Shown piece by piece: positions 51,962 through 61,040 of a stretch of 64,000 nt of DNA. Position 1 is the first letter of the stretch. Every line of letters starts with the position of its first letter. Source of the DNA: Chryseobacterium edaphi (GTDB lineage: Bacteria > Bacteroidota > Bacteroidia > Flavobacteriales > Weeksellaceae); NCBI RefSeq assembly GCF_025628985.1, contig NZ_JAOTEM010000002.1, positions 186,001 through 250,000 on the forward strand, read 5' to 3'. The position numbers and the translations under genes are program-made. A model generated the notes under the pieces. It made no database searches and had not been told where the DNA came from. It was given only the letters and a program-made list of their open reading frames with translations.

Positions 51962-54490
51962 ATGATGTCAACTAATCAATTTAAATATAGTTTCCTTTAT
52001 ATTTCCCTTTTAATAACCAGTTTTTTTCATGCTCAAAACACGGCAAACGGAAGAATCGTAGATGCCAAAAACAACAAAGAAATCAATGCTGTTGATATTT
52101 TTATCAACGACAGCAATACGCCAATTCTTACTACAACATCTGGAAGCTTTACTGTAAAATCAGACAGCATTATTTACAAGCTTAAATTTCAGAAAAAAAA
52201 CTATGCTTTGGAAAGTGTAGAAATCACCGCAGATAAAAGCAGTAATCTTATTGTTAAATTATCCTCAGAAAAAGTTAGCAGTATCGAAGAAGTTGTTATT
52301 CATAACGAAAAAACTAAATTCAAGAACAAGAAAGAAAATCCAGCTTACAGAATCATGCAGGAAGTCTGGAAACGCAAAAGAAATAACGGTCTTGATAAAT
52401 TTGATACTTACACTTACAAAGAATACGAGAAAATTCAATTTGACGCCAATAATCTGGACAGCGCGTTCATGAACAGGAAAATCTTCAATAAATTAGACTT
52501 TATCTTTGATTACGCAGATTCTACCGCAAGAGGAAAGATGGCGCTTCCTATTTTCTTAAATGAATCTATATATACCAATTTCGGAGAAAATAAACCCGGA
52601 AAGAAAACAAAAAAGCTTTTAATCGCACAAAAAACATCAGGATTTCAGGATAATCAGGTGATTGCTATTACAGCAAAAAATCTTTACCGTGATATTAATA
52701 TTTACGATAATACTTTAAATTATTTCGACATCGGATTTCCAAGTCCTGTCGGAACTGATGGCTTTAGTACGTATGATTATAACTTAGTTGATACGATTGC
52801 GGTTCGTGGCGAACAGGCTTATAAAATACGTTATCAACCAAGAAGAACTGAGGTTTTGGCATTTCAGGGATACCTTTATATCGACACCGATTCGTATGCT
52901 GTTTTAGGAGCTACTTTAAAATCAACAAATAAGATTAATGTCAATTTCATCAATTCTATTTCAACCGAACTGGAATATGATAATCCGGATGACGAAACAT
53001 TTTTGCCTAAAAAATTCATCACAGAAATCGAAATGACACCGTTTTCTAAAAAGAAAACCGCAAAAGGCCTCGTCGCAAAACGAACTGTCGATTATTCCGA
53101 ATACGATTTTAACAAACCTCTCGACGACTCTGTTTTCACAAGAAAAGAGGAAGAATATGATGCAAAATTTGTCGATAAAGATGATGCGTATTGGGTAAAA
53201 GCAAGACCCGATTCGCTTTCAAGATCAGAACAGGGAGTTTATGAAATGCTTGATAAGCTTCAGCAAACTCCAAAATTTAACCGTATTGTGAAGCTTTACG
53301 AAACACTTGCTTCACAACATTACAACATTACAAAAGGTATTGATATCGGTCCTATTTTCTCAATTTACGGAAAGAATGATGTGGAAGGTGACAGAATAAG
53401 ATTGGGAGCTAGAACATATTTCGGACAGAATGATCCTTGGAGAATTCAGTTTTACAATGCTTATGGTTTTAAAGATCATCAATTCAAATATGGTGTTGAA
53501 GGTCGATATATGTTCAACAGAGTCAACCGTTTTATGGTTGGAGCCGGAACGAAAAGAGATATAACCCAACTTGGTGTGCAATTGACTACAGAAGATGGCA
53601 TTATGTCCCGTTCGTTTGCTTCTTCAACAGTTTTTGCGAGAGGAGAAAATGCTTCTTTAAGCTCAGTAAACCAAACCAGCATTTTTACATCAATCGAGCC
53701 TTGGAAAAACTTTCAGGTGCGAGTTGACGGGACGATGCAAAGTATTAAATCCGCCAATCCATCAGGTTTTAGCTTAATGTATTACAGAAATGGAGACTTG
53801 AGAAAAACAACAAATGATTCTCACGTTACGATCAGTTTGATTGCAAGACCCGGAGCTAAGTTTTCCCAGACAGGGGTTGACCGATACGAACACGGAACTT
53901 TAGCACCTACCATTGTTTTGAAATATACGAGAGGTATTGAAGGTTTATTTAATGCTGATTTTAATTATAATAAGCTGCAGTTTATGTTTTACAAACCGAT
54001 TCTTTTGGGAAGTTGGGGGAAAACATTGCTGAATTTTGAAGCCGGGAAAAACTTTGACACCGTTCCATTGGCGTTACAGAATGTTATTCCGGGAAATCAA
54101 TCTTATGGATTGGTTCCGAATACATTTGCGCAGTTAAATTATTATGAATTTGTAGCAGATACTTATTCTACCCTTCATATAGAGCATCATTTTAACGGTA
54201 AAATTCTTTCTTTTATTCCTTTAATCAAGAAACTGAAACTAAGAGAAGTTGCTTTCATCAGAGGTGCTTACGGATCTTTGAGTGACGCATCAAAAAATAT
54301 CAATGTTGAGAATCTAAAATATTCTGCGCCGGATCAGCAGGTTTACTACGAATACGGATTTGGTATAGAAAATATCGGTTTCGGAAACATCAGAATTTTA
54401 CGTGTAGACTTCAACTGGAGAGGAAATTATCTTGATAGACCAGATGTTTCTAAGTTTGGCATTAAGGCTGGTTTCCAGTTTAATTTTTAA
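51962..54490 (+). CDS. DUF5686 outer-membrane protein with carboxypeptidase-regulatory-like domain
   Basis: An 842-residue protein if started at ATG 51962 (ATG 51965 is equally possible; the frame begins with TTG 51950). A signal peptide (about 1-26, ending FFHAQ) is followed by a CarboxypepD_reg-like domain (27-110, NGRIVDAKNNKEINAVDIFI). The DUF5686 region (ENPAYRIMQEVWKRKRNN and onward) and a long C-terminal beta-barrel ending FGIKAGFQFNF follow. It is related to TonB-dependent receptor architecture without a plug. Function unknown. Confidence 0.87.
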   Translation: MMSTNQFKYSFLYISLLITSFFHAQNTANGRIVDAKNNKEINAVDIFINDSNTPILTTTSGSFTVKSDSIIYKLKFQKKNYALESVEITADKSSNLIVKLSSEKVSSIEEVVIHNEKTKFKNKKENPAYRIMQEVWKRKRNNGLDKFDTYTYKEYEKIQFDANNLDSAFMNRKIFNKLDFIFDYADSTARGKMALPIFLNESIYTNFGENKPGKKTKKLLIAQKTSGFQDNQVIAITAKNLYRDINIYDNTLNYFDIGFPSPVGTDGFSTYDYNLVDTIAVRGEQAYKIRYQPRRTEVLAFQGYLYIDTDSYAVLGATLKSTNKINVNFINSISTELEYDNPDDETFLPKKFITEIEMTPFSKKKTAKGLVAKRTVDYSEYDFNKPLDDSVFTRKEEEYDAKFVDKDDAYWVKARPDSLSRSEQGVYEMLDKLQQTPKFNRIVKLYETLASQHYNITKGIDIGPIFSIYGKNDVEGDRIRLGARTYFGQNDPWRIQFYNAYGFKDHQFKYGVEGRYMFNRVNRFMVGAGTKRDITQLGVQLTTEDGIMSRSFASSTVFARGENASLSSVNQTSIFTSIEPWKNFQVRVDGTMQSIKSANPSGFSLMYYRNGDLRKTTNDSHVTISLIARPGAKFSQTGVDRYEHGTLAPTIVLKYTRGIEGLFNADFNYNKLQFMFYKPILLGSWGKTLLNFEAGKNFDTVPLALQNVIPGNQSYGLVPNTFAQLNYYEFVADTYSTLHIEHHFNGKILSFIPLIKKLKLREVAFIRGAYGSLSDASKNINVENLKYSAPDQQVYYEYGFGIENIGFGNIRILRVDFNWRGNYLDRPDVSKFGIKAGFQFNF

Positions 54491-54578
54491 TTTTATAGAT
54501 TAAAGTTATTAGCTATTAATTATAATAACCTGATTTAAAATTTCACTGAGACGTTTACAAATTTATAGAATAATGTTC

Positions 54579-54642
54579 GTTATTCAGTAGGAATCTCAGC
54601 CTCAACTCTAGGAAATAATAATCTGGATTCCTACGGAATGAC
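54579..54642. repeat. Inverted repeat with GTAGGAATC core
   Basis: GTTATTCAGTAGGAATCT (54579-54596) and the inverse of GTCATTCCGTAGGAATCC (54625-54642) match in 15 of 18 positions. It sits between the convergent DUF5686 and rpmA genes. The flanking 54491-54578 and 54643-54727 show nothing else. Confidence 0.6.
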
Positions 54643-54727
54643 AAAGACTCTGTTGATTTATTTGGATAATAATTACTTCCTGCTTTCTTCATAAAAATTA
54701 ACTACAAAATAATTAATTAAATATCAC

Positions 54728-54760
54728 AAAAAATCCTCAACAAAATGCTGAGGATTTTTA
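54728..54760. terminator. Bidirectional terminator, rpmA side
   Basis: AAAAAATCCTCA (54728-54739) pairs with TGAGGATTTTT (54749-54759). It lies 20 bases beyond the rpmA stop. Confidence 0.8.
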
Positions 54761-54779
54761 TTTTATAAAACGCTTTTAA

Positions 54780-55037
54780 TTATGCGTTTGGCTCAATAGA
54801 TACGTAAGATCTGTTGTTTGCTTTCTTTCTGAAAACTACTTTACCGTCAACAAGTGCGTGCAAAGTGTGATCTTTACCCATACCAACATTTTCACCTGGG
54901 TGATGTTGAGTACCTCTTTGTCTGATAATGATGTTACCAGCAATAGCGTCTTGTCCACCGAAAATCTTCACACCTAATCTTTTAGAATGAGATTCTCTAC
55001 CGTTTTTGGAACTACCAACTCCTTTCTTGTGTGCCAT
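54780..55037 (-). CDS. rpmA: 50S ribosomal protein L27
   Basis: 85 residues starting [20 protein letters not shown], with [20 protein letters not shown] and [17 protein letters not shown], diagnostic for L27. The N-terminus begins directly with AHKKG, so there is no cleavable extension as in Firmicutes. It follows rplU by 28 bases. Confidence 0.98.
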   Translation of the reverse strand: MAHKKGVGSSKNGRESHSKRLGVKIFGGQDAIAGNIIIRQRGTQHHPGENVGMGKDHTLHALVDGKVVFRKKANNRSYVSIEPNA

Positions 55038-55065
55038 TTTATTTTAAGGTTTTTTGGTTTAACAA

Positions 55066-55443
55066 TTATTCTGCGCTTTCAGCGTCAGCTTTTTTAGTTG
55101 TTTTTTTAGCAGGCTTCTCTGCTTTTTTACCTTCAAATCCTGTAATACCAGTAATTTGAATTTGAGTTAAAGATTGTCTGTGACCGTTCTTTACTTCATA
55201 ACCTTTTCTTCTTTTCTTTTTGAAGACGATTACTTTATCAGCCTTTACGTGGTCAAGGATCTCTGCCTCTACAGTGATACCGCTTACAGCTGGGGCGCCT
55301 ACAGTGATTGCTCCGTTTACAGTAAGAAGAATTTTATCGAAAGATACTTTTCCTCCTTTATCTCCTTTCAAACGGTTCACAAACAACTTCTGGTCTTGCT
55401 CAACTTTATATTGAAGCCCTGCTATTTCTACAATTGCAAACAT
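55066..55443 (-). CDS. rplU: 50S ribosomal protein L21
   Basis: 125 residues. FAIVEIAGLQYKVEQDQKLFVNRL, the later KVIVFKKKRRKGYEVKNGHRQ and LTQIQITGI are L21 features. It carries a 20-odd residue Lys/Ala-rich C-terminal extension (EKPAKKTTKKADAE), seen in other Bacteroidota. A -7 element TACATTTG lies at 55474-55481 on the minus strand. Confidence 0.97.
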   Translation of the reverse strand: MFAIVEIAGLQYKVEQDQKLFVNRLKGDKGGKVSFDKILLTVNGAITVGAPAVSGITVEAEILDHVKADKVIVFKKKRRKGYEVKNGHRQSLTQIQITGITGFEGKKAEKPAKKTTKKADAESAE

Positions 55444-55473
55444 TGTCTATAAATTTTTAGTTAATTCGAGGTG

Positions 55474-55481
55474 CAAATGTA
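55474..55481 (-). promoter_or_regulatory. rplU-rpmA promoter, -7 element
   Basis: The minus strand reads TACATTTG, 30 bases upstream of the rplU ATG. Confidence 0.55.
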
Positions 55482-55585
55482 CTGATTATATTTTAATTAA
55501 GAAACACATATTCTAAATTTTATGCGATTTTACAAAAAACAGTTCCAAAAGTATTATTAGGGAAAATATTATTGTTTATAAATTG

Positions 55586-55593
55586 TACTTTTG
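55586..55593 (+). promoter_or_regulatory. -7 element deciding the start of the lipoprotein gene
   Basis: TACTTTTG overlaps the TTG at 55591 where the open frame begins. Translation must therefore start later, at ATG 55606. Confidence 0.5.
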
Positions 55594-55605
55594 AAAAAAA
55601 TACTC

Positions 55606-56148
55606 ATGAGATATTTATTCCTTTTTGTAAGTCTTATTTTGTTGACTTCATGCACGGTATATGGTGTAACCAATGATTATAAAAAACTTTCTGGCGAAGA
55701 AAAAAATAAAATCGTTCCTTTAAAAGATTTTTCAACTGTTGACAACACTAAGATTTATAAAATCAACGGACAACAACTCAAAACTGAACTCGCAAAACAT
55801 CCCAAGTCTTTAGTTTACATTTTCACAAATGGCTGCACCTCACAATACTGCCTTCCGATGTCAAATTATGAAAAGTTTGCCAAAGAAAATAATTATAAAC
55901 TTTTTCTTGTTATGGAAGGTTATGCAAAGCTTGATAAGACAACCGAGCAACGTTCAGAAGTTTTCCAAGAGCCATTATATTCAATAGACAATGATTCTTA
56001 TAACTCTTGGTACTCTATAAGATATCACAGGCTTTTCGCAAACGAACTTAGAGGAATTGAAAGAAAATCAAAACCTGACTGGGAAGGAAGTTTGTATTTC
56101 TTCAATTATGACAAATTAGAAAAAGTTACAAGCGAATTACCTCAATAG
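55606..56148 (+). CDS. Lipoprotein with thioredoxin-like CxxxxC motif
   Basis: 180 residues from ATG 55606. The N-terminus MRYLFLFVSLILLTSC is a lipoprotein signal with C16. The segment SLVYIFTNGCTSQYCLPM resembles the first strand and active site of a thioredoxin fold but with four residues between the cysteines. The function is unknown. It ends one base before the acyltransferase start, so the pair are co-transcribed. Confidence 0.65.
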   Translation: MRYLFLFVSLILLTSCTVYGVTNDYKKLSGEEKNKIVPLKDFSTVDNTKIYKINGQQLKTELAKHPKSLVYIFTNGCTSQYCLPMSNYEKFAKENNYKLFLVMEGYAKLDKTTEQRSEVFQEPLYSIDNDSYNSWYSIRYHRLFANELRGIERKSKPDWEGSLYFFNYDKLEKVTSELPQ

Positions 56149-56149
56149 C

Positions 56150-57238
56150 ATGAACAGAGATCTCTACATCGATTTTGCGAAAGGCTTAGCTACACTTTCC
56201 ATTATTTTTATTCATACCGCATTTTGGTCGGGACAGTTTTACATTATTCCTGAAATCAGAGTTTTCTCTCTGGTTTTTGATGTCGCTTTGTTTTATGCTT
56301 TAAGCGGAATTACTTCAGGATCGAATATCGAAAAAACGCTATACAGATTACTGAAACTTCAGATCACGTATATGATTTTTGTAACACTGTTGTTCTTCTT
56401 AGATTATTTCTTTAAGATTTTCGGGCTTACTTTTTTCTCTTTAGAATGGCTGCAAAGCTTCTACTCTACTTTCGGATCAAAATATGCGGCAACAAGCATT
56501 TCAACAGCACCACAATGGCAAAACTTAGGTAATTGGTATCTTCATGAATATTCAAATGCAGACACGTTTCCGGTTGTGATGGGGAGTTTTTGGTATCTGA
56601 AAGTTTATTTTATTCTAACCGTTTTTGGTGTATTACTTTTAAGATTTTTCCCAAAACATGTCAATTGGTTTATCGGAATTTGTGTTGCGTTAACTTTGAT
56701 ATTCAATATTTTCCCTGAAATGTATCCAAGCGGACAAGTAGGATATGTCGCATTTTATATGACTGTTTTCCTTATTGGAAACAGAATGCGTGGCAAAAAA
56801 ATCCCGACAAAAATCATTCCTGTTCTTTACGGATTGGTTGCAGCTGCTTTAGCGTGGATGTTCTGGTATTATGGAAACGAAATATTTTCTAAAATCAATA
56901 AACAAAAATTCCCGCCACAAACACCTTATATTATTTGGTCATTATTTTCTCTGACAACATTATTCGTTTTTTACAACAGATTAAAAATCACCAAAGAAAG
57001 TTTTGTTACCTACATCGGGAAGAATGCCATATTCTTTTATTTCGGACAGGGAATCAGTTCGTCTTTAGTTTATTTTCTGGTCGTTCCTATGAAAGAATTA
57101 ATGCCTTGGTGGATTTTAATGGTTATTATTTATATCATCAATGTGCTTTTAGCATTCATCATTGCTTCGGGTTTAAAGAAGTTTGATGCTTTCGGATGGA
57201 AAATTCTGGAATTTTTGCGTAAAAAAACCGCTCAGTAA
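56150..57238 (+). CDS. Acyltransferase-3 family membrane protein
   Basis: 362 residues, about ten membrane segments. The start MNRDLYIDFAKGLATLSIIFIHTAF has the family's RxxxxDxxKGxxxxxVxxxH pattern (H22 catalytic in the family). Members O-acylate or O-succinylate cell-surface glycans. The substrate is unknown. It is coupled to the upstream lipoprotein gene, which may act on the same envelope component. Confidence 0.85.
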   Translation: MNRDLYIDFAKGLATLSIIFIHTAFWSGQFYIIPEIRVFSLVFDVALFYALSGITSGSNIEKTLYRLLKLQITYMIFVTLLFFLDYFFKIFGLTFFSLEWLQSFYSTFGSKYAATSISTAPQWQNLGNWYLHEYSNADTFPVVMGSFWYLKVYFILTVFGVLLLRFFPKHVNWFIGICVALTLIFNIFPEMYPSGQVGYVAFYMTVFLIGNRMRGKKIPTKIIPVLYGLVAAALAWMFWYYGNEIFSKINKQKFPPQTPYIIWSLFSLTTLFVFYNRLKITKESFVTYIGKNAIFFYFGQGISSSLVYFLVVPMKELMPWWILMVIIYIINVLLAFIIASGLKKFDAFGWKILEFLRKKTAQ

Positions 57239-57256
57239 TTTACTGAGCGGCAATAT
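57228..57256. terminator. Bidirectional terminator overlapping the acyltransferase stop
   Basis: CCGCTCAGTAA (57228-57238) pairs perfectly with TTACTGAGCGG (57240-57250). The TAA of the gene is part of the stem. It separates convergent genes. Confidence 0.75.
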
Positions 57257-57269
57257 TTTAACTTTAAAT

Positions 57270-57509
57270 TTAATCTCTCGTTCCTCTTCCTCCACCTCGC
57301 ACAAGCAATGCGATTACTATAACCAGAACGACTCCTCCGATAATAAGATAAGTTGGGTTCATGTACCACTCTTCTGTTGTTGTGGTTGTTGTAGATGTAC
57401 TTACATTTGAATTAGACGCTGTGTCTTGAGCAAATGCAATCACACTGAAAAATAAGGAAAGAATTGTAAATGCAAACTTCTGTAAATTTTTTGTAATTAA
57501 TGTATTCAT
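57270..57509 (-). CDS. Small exported single-span membrane protein
   Basis: 79 residues. Signal peptide 1-28 (ending AFAQ), a Ser/Thr-rich stretch, one transmembrane helix (LIIGGVVLVIVIALLV) and a Gly/Arg tail (RGGGRGTRD). The composition is like many small stress or envelope proteins of Flavobacteriia. Function unknown. Confidence 0.6.
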   Translation of the reverse strand: MNTLITKNLQKFAFTILSLFFSVIAFAQDTASNSNVSTSTTTTTTEEWYMNPTYLIIGGVVLVIVIALLVRGGGRGTRD

Positions 57510-57603
57510 GATTTAAGATTTTAATGTTGCTATATAGTAATCCAACTTTGTGCCACAGATTTTTATAAAATGAAAATAATTTATAATTAGCTATACTTTA
57601 CAA

Positions 57604-57635
57604 ATAAAAAACCGCTTTACAGGAGTAAAACGGTT
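57604..57635 (-). terminator. Terminator of the small secreted-protein cluster
   Basis: AACCGCTTTAC (57610-57620) pairs with GTAAAACGGTT (57625-57635), one mismatch. On the minus strand it ends in T residues. Confidence 0.65.
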
Positions 57636-57642
57636 CAGTCTA

Positions 57643-58053
57643 TTAATGATTTATCGTCATTAAAGTTTCTTCTAAAACTTTGTATTCACCTTTTTGATAT
57701 ACATCTTTACTTGAAAGTAAAACTTCGTAAGTGTAGATTCCTTTAGGTAAATTATACGTACACTCTTTTTCGTCTTTTTGGATGACGAATTCTTTTTTTA
57801 CTTCTTCATCTTCTATTTTCCCGTTTAGCTTTATGGTAATTTTTTCGTCCATTTTGTTTTCGAAACAAAAGCTCTCAACAGTTTTTGCATTGGGATCAAC
57901 GGATTTTGTTCCGTTTCCTTTGAAAGCCATATAACCTTGTACCAGAATATTACCAATTGCTAAACCTCTGTCTAAACCTGACATTGTGGTTTGAGATTTT
58001 AAATTTAAGTTGAATAATAAAATAAGAAATAGAATAAAAGTTTTGATTCTCAT
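57643..58053 (-). CDS. Secreted protein of unknown function
   Basis: 136 residues with signal peptide 1-20 (ending LKSQ). The mature part ends in a beta-rich segment (NLPKGIYTYEVLLSS) suggestive of an immunoglobulin-like fold. Two cysteines. It is the last of three minus-strand genes separated by 15 bases each. Confidence 0.6.
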   Translation of the reverse strand: MRIKTFILFLILLFNLNLKSQTTMSGLDRGLAIGNILVQGYMAFKGNGTKSVDPNAKTVESFCFENKMDEKITIKLNGKIEDEEVKKEFVIQKDEKECTYNLPKGIYTYEVLLSSKDVYQKGEYKVLEETLMTINH

Positions 58054-58068
58054 TTTTAGTAAAAAATC

Positions 58069-58626
58069 CTAATTCTTTTGTAATTCTCTATTTAAAAAAT
58101 CACAAATATCATGATAGTTAATTAACCCATTATATTCTTTGATTAATTTTTTATCTCTAAAAATTAAAGTTCGTGGAATTTCAAACGATGTGACCTGAAT
58201 AATATTAGAATTTGAAGATTTGTTATAAAACATATTTTCCAAATGCTTTTTATATTTAAGATTCTGAATTGTTATATCGTTCCATTCGAATTTTTTAGAG
58301 GCTACAAATTGTTTTACTTTTTCAATATCACTTGTATTATCAATCGAAAAAGAAATAAAATCTAATCCATCTCTATTATATTCTTTTTTCACTTTATTCA
58401 ACTCAGGAATTTCGTCAATACATGGTTCACACCAAGTTGCCCAAATATTAACCACTACAATATTTCTAGAATTATAATATTTCTTGTAAAAGGGTGAATC
58501 TTCTATTTTTAAGTTTTCATTATTAAATGTGATCGTAGTATTTTTTGCTATTTTTAACTTGAATACTGCAACTCCAATTAAAACAATTGAAATAATAAGT
58601 AATAACAGATAAATTAATTTTTTCAT
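58069..58626 (-). CDS. TlpA-like thioredoxin-family protein
   Basis: 185 residues from ATG 58626; the frame's TTG start at 58641 is less likely. An N-terminal membrane anchor (about 1-25) leads to a periplasmic thioredoxin domain with active site WATWCEPC and EIPELNKVKKEY. The cis-proline loop is FEIPRTLIF. TlpA/ResA proteins reduce disulfides outside the cytoplasm, often for cytochrome assembly, but no such genes are nearby. Middle of a three-gene cluster. Confidence 0.82.
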   Translation of the reverse strand: MKKLIYLLLLIISIVLIGVAVFKLKIAKNTTITFNNENLKIEDSPFYKKYYNSRNIVVVNIWATWCEPCIDEIPELNKVKKEYNRDGLDFISFSIDNTSDIEKVKQFVASKKFEWNDITIQNLKYKKHLENMFYNKSSNSNIIQVTSFEIPRTLIFRDKKLIKEYNGLINYHDICDFLNRELQKN

Positions 58627-58656
58627 GATATAGCTTGTCAAATTTTTAAAAAGATT

Positions 58657-59109
58657 TTACTCCACTTTTTGTAAGTGAAAAGCATAGTATTTAACCCCTT
58701 CGAATTCCAAAACTTCACTCTTAGAATTTGTATCAAGTACATATTTTTCACCTTCATAATCCCAAATTCCACTTTTAATGATCCTCATGTTTTCTAGATC
58801 TTTAGGATCTTTAACATTTAGTTCTTTCATCAACTCTCCTTCTTCAACATATAAATATTCTACTTTCTCTTCGTTTTGATTATCATTGTTAGCATTTCTA
58901 CCCCACAACATAATAGGAAATCCATCGACTGTAACTAAGCAGCCAACTACATCTGTATCAACAGTCACAATCCCAATCCCTACCGAAACATGAAATTTTT
59001 TACAATATTTTACTTTTATTACAGGTTTTTTCTCACTCTGGGTTTGTCCAAAATACAAACCTCCTGTCAAGAATGCAATAATACATACGAATTTAAATAA
59101 ATTTTTCAT
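58657..59109 (-). CDS. Secreted protein of unknown function
   Basis: 150 residues with signal peptide 1-22 (ending YFGQ). A short motif KVKYCKKFHVSVGIGIVTVD and a second cysteine in VVGCLV may form a disulfide, which would suit the thioredoxin-like neighbour. No family recognised. First gene of the minus-strand cluster, with a TTG-N22-TATTTTTG promoter at 59180-59212. Confidence 0.6.
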   Translation of the reverse strand: MKNLFKFVCIIAFLTGGLYFGQTQSEKKPVIKVKYCKKFHVSVGIGIVTVDTDVVGCLVTVDGFPIMLWGRNANNDNQNEEKVEYLYVEEGELMKELNVKDPKDLENMRIIKSGIWDYEGEKYVLDTNSKSEVLEFEGVKYYAFHLQKVE

Positions 59110-59179
59110 AATTTTTTAATTGTTAAATGTTTTTTAATTAATTTTTTTTACACTTTTATGTTTTCGCGATAACATTTTA

Positions 59180-59212
59180 CAAAAATAGAATAGTGATTTA
59201 CTTTTTTACCAA
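59180..59212 (-). promoter_or_regulatory. Promoter of the secreted-protein cluster
   Basis: Minus strand: TTG (59210-59212), 22-base spacer, TATTTTTG (59180-59187), 71 bases before the ATG. Confidence 0.5.
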
Positions 59213-59274
59213 TCAAAACTGACAAAAGATTAATCAAAATTTGAAAATTTTTAGTCATTTTTGAAAATCGTAGT

Positions 59275-59308
59275 TTTGATGAGTTTAATAAAATTTTAAA
59301 TACCTTTG
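59275..59308 (+). promoter_or_regulatory. Promoter of the XRE regulator
   Basis: TTTG (59275-59278), 22-base spacer, TACCTTTG (59301-59308), 17 bases before the ATG. Confidence 0.6.
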
Positions 59309-59325
59309 TTAAAACATATAGCAAG

Positions 59326-59679
59326 ATGAAAATAGGTCAAAAATTAAAAGGAATGAGAATAGAAAAAGGGTTTTCTACCATAGAGGTTGCCGAAAAATTA
59401 GAAATTTCGGAATCAACTTACAGAAGGTTCGAAAATGATAAAAGTTTTCCAGACATTTTCATTTTAGACAAGATTGCTAAAATTTATGATAAAACATTAA
59501 ATGATTTGTTACCTGAAGGAATGACTGTAATAAACAATAATAATGGCGAGTATTCTAACAATGCAGGTTATATCGTGAATCAATATCTTTCAGAAAAAGT
59601 TATAGAGCAATACGAAATCAGAATCAAGGAAAAAGACGAACAAATCGCTTTATTAAAAAGTCTTTTAGATAAAAAATAA
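59326..59679 (+). CDS. XRE-family helix-turn-helix regulator
   Basis: 117 residues. The HTH_3 domain (1-60) reads GQKLKGMRIEKGFSTIEVAE and ISESTYRRFENDKSFPD. The C-terminal part has an Asn-rich stretch and a short coiled coil (IRIKEKDEQIALLKSLLDKK) for dimerisation. It is divergent from the secreted-protein cluster and 5 bases upstream of miaE, so it could regulate either. Similar short XRE genes with coiled-coil tails are frequent in Flavobacteriia. Confidence 0.85.
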   Translation: MKIGQKLKGMRIEKGFSTIEVAEKLEISESTYRRFENDKSFPDIFILDKIAKIYDKTLNDLLPEGMTVINNNNGEYSNNAGYIVNQYLSEKVIEQYEIRIKEKDEQIALLKSLLDKK

Positions 59680-59684
59680 AAATC

Positions 59685-60266
59685 ATGTTTAAGTTGAAAC
59701 TTCCCACCGATCCAAGGTGGGCAAATATTGCAGAGGATAACATTCAGGAAATTTTAACCGATCATGCGTGGTGCGAACAAAAAGCTGCAACAAACGCGAT
59801 CGGATTGATCACCATGCTTCCGGAACGTCCGGACATTGTGACGGAACTTTTGGCAATTGCTCAGGAAGAGCTTGAACATTTTGGGCAGGTTCTGGAAATC
59901 ATTAAGAAACGCGGTTATACTTTTGGACGAACAAGAAAAGACGACTACGTCAACGAATTAGTCAATTTCATTCAGAAAGGCGGTCACAGAGATACAATGA
60001 TTGTTGACAAAATGCTTTTTGCAGCGATGATTGAAGCAAGAAGCTGTGAAAGATTTAAAGTTTTAACAGAAAATATAAAGGACGAGGAACTAAAAGTATT
60101 CTATAAGGAACTGATGATTTCCGAAGCCAATCATTACACAACATTCATCGGCTTCGCAAGAGAATTGGGTGACCCTGATCAAGTGAACAAACGATGGGAA
60201 GAATGGCTGGAATATGAAGCCAAAATCATCAAATCTTACGGTAACAAAGAAACTATACACGGCTAA
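59685..60266 (+). CDS. miaE: tRNA-(ms2io6A) hydroxylase
   Basis: 193 residues. A diiron ferritin-like enzyme that hydroxylates the isopentenyl group of ms2i6A37 using O2. Ligand motifs are HAWCEQKAA, AIAQEELEHF (ExxH) and ISEANHYTTF (ExxxH), and LITMLPERPD is typical of MiaE. The substrate base is made by MiaB, encoded at 25-26.5 kb. It starts 5 bases after the XRE gene. Confidence 0.93.
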   Translation: MFKLKLPTDPRWANIAEDNIQEILTDHAWCEQKAATNAIGLITMLPERPDIVTELLAIAQEELEHFGQVLEIIKKRGYTFGRTRKDDYVNELVNFIQKGGHRDTMIVDKMLFAAMIEARSCERFKVLTENIKDEELKVFYKELMISEANHYTTFIGFARELGDPDQVNKRWEEWLEYEAKIIKSYGNKETIHG

Positions 60267-60275
60267 AAAATCCTC

Positions 60276-60893
60276 TTGAAAAAACTTACTTTTGAAAATA
60301 TCACAAATTTTTTCCTGAAAAACTTCTTTCAGGGATTATTAATCATTGGGCCGATCGGGTTGACGATTTTTGTGATTTGGTATGTGATTTCATCTGTTGA
60401 CAATATCATTCCTTCTGTCGCCAAACAAATTCCGGGATTGGTTTTTGTTTCTACGATTCTCGTTACCGCATTATTAGGATATTTGGGAAACAAATTTGTG
60501 GTCGGTCGATTTTTTGTCGATGCCATAGACCGGATTTTAGAACGAACTCCCGGTATCAAACATATCTATTCGCCTACAAAAGATGTGATGTCTTCATTCG
60601 TGGGTGACAAGAAAAAATTCAGTGATCCGGTTTGGGTTAAAACCAATGAAAACCCTGAAATCTGGAGGATTGGGTTCTTGACACAAAAAGACATGTCAGA
60701 TGTGCACAAGCATGATTTTGTTGCGGTTTATCTTCCGCATTCTTACGCAATTTCGGGTTGGGTCATTGTAACCGCAGAAAAAAACATCAAACCTGTAGTC
60801 GGAATGACAGCAGCCACGGCAATGAAATTTGCGGTAAGTGGCGGTGTGGCAGGTTTCCACTCAGACGACAACGTATTTAAAGCTCCGGAGTAG
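60276..60893 (+). CDS. DUF502 membrane protein
   Basis: 205 residues with two transmembrane segments (about 18-40 and 55-75) and the conserved cytosolic part (IYSPTKDVMSSFVGDKKKF, VWVKTNENPEIWRIGFLTQ, VYLPHSYAISGW). The start codon is TTG at 60276: no ATG occurs until deep in the domain and the N-terminus LKKLTFENI is the expected length. Function unknown. Separated from miaE by 9 bases. Confidence 0.87.
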   Translation: MKKLTFENITNFFLKNFFQGLLIIGPIGLTIFVIWYVISSVDNIIPSVAKQIPGLVFVSTILVTALLGYLGNKFVVGRFFVDAIDRILERTPGIKHIYSPTKDVMSSFVGDKKKFSDPVWVKTNENPEIWRIGFLTQKDMSDVHKHDFVAVYLPHSYAISGWVIVTAEKNIKPVVGMTAATAMKFAVSGGVAGFHSDDNVFKAPE

Positions 60894-61040
60894 ATTTGAT
60901 TTAATATCAGTAGATTTGATTTCCTATCATTTCTCTCATTAATATTATGTTAAATCAAAATATATTTTACGATGGATACAGCTCTCATGACAGTTCTGTC
61001 TATACTTCTCAATTTTTTTAATGCTAATCATTTTAATACT

